Shown here: positions 13,820-15,010 of the stretch, in pieces | Numbering within the stretch: position 1 is the first letter of the stretch | Layout: every line of letters starts with the position of its first letter | NCBI GenBank assembly: GCA_902465605.1 | Contig: CABQNT010000030.1 | Coordinates: forward strand, 1-15,010 | DNA length: 15,010 nt | Direction: 5' to 3' | Origin: Prevotella sp902465605 | GTDB lineage: Bacteria > Bacteroidota > Bacteroidia > Bacteroidales > Bacteroidaceae | The notes under the pieces: generated by a model | The model's input: the letters and a program-made list of their open reading frames with translations, nothing else | What the model was told of the DNA's origin: nothing | The model's database searches: none | Program-made: the position numbers and the translations under genes

Positions 13820-14596
13820 ATGATTCCATTTGAAATAGGTACGAAAGATATCATTGATATCCTGTTAGTGGCATTGATGCTCTACTACGTATATAGGCTA
13901 ATGAAGGAAAGCCGTTCGCTCAATGTCTTTATCGGTATATTGATATTTATCTTCATCTGGCTGTTTGTCAGTCAAATATTAGAGATGCGCCTGCTGGGTT
14001 CTATTATGAACAAGCTGGTAAGCGTCGGAGTTATCGGCTTGATTATCCTGTTTCAGGAAGAGATTCGTCGTTTCTTGTATGAGTTGGGTGCGCACCAGCG
14101 CTTCCAGGCCTTCTCCAGGCTTTTCACCAATAGCGATAAACAAGGCGAGGAGGATAAGGAAACCATTGTACCCATTGTGCTGTCGTGCATGAGTATGGCT
14201 AAGGCCCATGTGGGGGCACTGATTGTCATTGAACGAGGAATGCCCTTGAACGATATCGTGGAAACGGGCGATGTCATCGATGCCAAGGTAAATCAACGAC
14301 TGATAGAAAATATCTTTTTCAAGAACTCGCCTTTGCATGATGGCGCCATGATTATTTCCAAAAAGCGCATCAAAGCTGCCGGCTGTATATTGCCCGTGTC
14401 GCACGATTTGAGTATACCAAAAGAGTTGGGATTGCGCCATCGGGCTGCAGCAGGGGTTACGCAAAACACGGATGCCATTGCCGTTGTGGTTTCTGAGGAG
14501 ACAGGCCGCATCAGCGTGGCCATGAAGGGGGAATTTCGGTTGAGATTGTCGGCAGAAGAATTGGAGAGCTTGTTGGCCAAGGAAATGGAGGCTTGA
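13820..14596 (+). CDS. cdaA: Diadenylate cyclase CdaA
   Basis: This membrane-bound enzyme makes the second messenger c-di-AMP from two ATP. The protein has 258 residues. Three hydrophobic helices occupy about 10-27, 36-53 and 62-79, followed by a short linker and the DAC domain. Hallmark motifs are GALIVIERG (132-140), the catalytic HDGAMII (173-179) and LRHRAAAG (205-212), with SEETG (225-229) near the end. Length and order match CdaA (DacA) rather than DisA or CdaS. The usual regulator gene cdaR is not next to it here. It lies downstream of folP with no clear promoter of its own, so it may be read from the folP promoter. The immediate leader consists of the tandem repeats described separately. 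No Shine-Dalgarno is present. Confidence 0.95.
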   Translation: MIPFEIGTKDIIDILLVALMLYYVYRLMKESRSLNVFIGILIFIFIWLFVSQILEMRLLGSIMNKLVSVGVIGLIILFQEEIRRFLYELGAHQRFQAFSRLFTNSDKQGEEDKETIVPIVLSCMSMAKAHVGALIVIERGMPLNDIVETGDVIDAKVNQRLIENIFFKNSPLHDGAMIISKKRIKAAGCILPVSHDLSIPKELGLRHRAAAGVTQNTDAIAVVVSEETGRISVAMKGEFRLRLSAEELESLLAKEMEA

Positions 14597-14614
14597 TCCT
14601 CGTTAGGATTTCTT
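14596..14614 (+). terminator. Weak hairpin at the end of cdaA
   Basis: ATCCT (14596-14600) and AGGAT (14605-14609) form a 5-base stem over CGTT, followed by TTCTT. The stem overlaps the stop codon and is short, so termination is only possible. Confidence 0.35.
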
Positions 14615-14777
14615 GGCTAGTTTGGAACGAAGGATGGGGGAGGAGAAGAAAGTCTGCGTAGCGGGTTTACTGGAACAGGATCTCATATATAATTAAGGTG
14701 AAGACTTCCGTGATAAACCCTTTAAATATAAACAAACGTTAAATCTCCATCTTTTTCCAAACTTTTTTGCTTGTTTA
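14615..14777. other. Gene-free spacer after cdaA
   Basis: I see no gene, no RNA gene and no clear repeat here. The stretch becomes AT-rich from about 14680 towards the promoter at 14778, as is common upstream of strong promoters. Confidence 0.5.
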
Positions 14778-14809
14778 TTTGGAAGGTATCACTTTTCGTA
14801 TTACCTTTG
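14778..14809 (+). promoter_or_regulatory. Strong promoter at the right end
   Basis: TTTG (14778-14781), a 20-base spacer and TACCTTTG (14802-14809) followed by C match the Bacteroidetes consensus fully. Transcription would begin near 14816 and run out of the window. AT-rich DNA precedes it. Confidence 0.8.
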
Positions 14810-15010
14810 CACTCGCTTTCGCACTAAAAGTTGCGTTAGCAACACAAAGAAGCGATTTTTGAAAAGATTTACATAAAGACAGAAGTAGTACAAGAAGCAT
14901 GAGTATTGTTAAAGATGCTCATGGGTGAACATTTACGAACCGTTCAATTCTTACTAGAAACGAACAAAGGTGAGAATACTTTTAAATTCTGGAGTTTCGT
15001 TCTGAACAGA
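14810..15010 (+). other. Structured non-coding leader, probably of a stable-RNA (rRNA) operon
   Basis: The 200 bases after the promoter have no convincing open frame but contain good hairpins. TCGCTT (14813-14818) pairs with AAGCGA (14850-14855) and encloses GTTGC-GTTA-GCAAC (14830-14843). CATGAGTAT (14898-14906) pairs with ATGCTCATG (14915-14923). The run AGAAGTAGTACAAGAA (14881-14896) and the overall character recall the region before 16S rRNA genes in Bacteroidales. The 16S gene itself (with the usual AGAGTTTGATC start) is not reached. The identity is an inference. Confidence 0.45.

Overview
The window looks like chromosome from a Bacteroidales bacterium, most probably Prevotella or a close relative. 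The evidence is several promoters of the Bacteroidetes type (TTTG, 19-20 bases, TAnnTTTG), a one-protein hybrid two-component regulator, a large secreted protein with a type IX secretion-like C-terminal tail, a TonB-dependent receptor, and the folP-cdaA gene pair. All calls come from reading the sequence by eye; no database search was run.

Left part (1-5168). A minus-strand operon encodes a TonB-dependent outer-membrane receptor, an AmpG/RhtX-like major facilitator transporter and a HemD-like (uroporphyrinogen-III synthase family) protein. It has a clear promoter at 4500-4530, and the last two genes overlap by four bases. Gene remnants lie on both sides: the decayed start of an IS1380-like transposase (1-123) and a truncated, multiply broken ccsA cytochrome c biogenesis gene (4548-5168). 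The operon therefore looks like an insertion or rearrangement product. A plausible job is uptake of an iron or tetrapyrrole compound: the receptor carries it across the outer membrane, the transporter across the inner membrane, and the HemD-like protein acts on it in the cytoplasm.

Middle part (5169-12670). An AT-rich gap of about 0.8 kb holds nested inverted repeats and possibly a dispersed repeat. It is followed by a large hybrid sensor kinase/regulator (lipobox, TPR repeats, membrane helix, HisKA, HATPase, receiver, AraC-type DNA-binding domain) with its own promoter and terminator. Next comes a secreted protein of 1087 residues, coupled to a 64-residue acidic small protein that has an unusually good Shine-Dalgarno sequence. 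The regulator may control the neighbouring secreted-protein gene, but only adjacency supports this.

Right part (12671-15010). This is conserved housekeeping DNA: folP (dihydropteroate synthase) with a textbook promoter, a short spacer holding a GC-rich palindrome and 8-base tandem repeats, then cdaA (diadenylate cyclase). The window ends in a strong promoter with a highly structured leader and no reading frame. This is probably the leader of a stable-RNA operon, perhaps rRNA, whose gene lies beyond the window.
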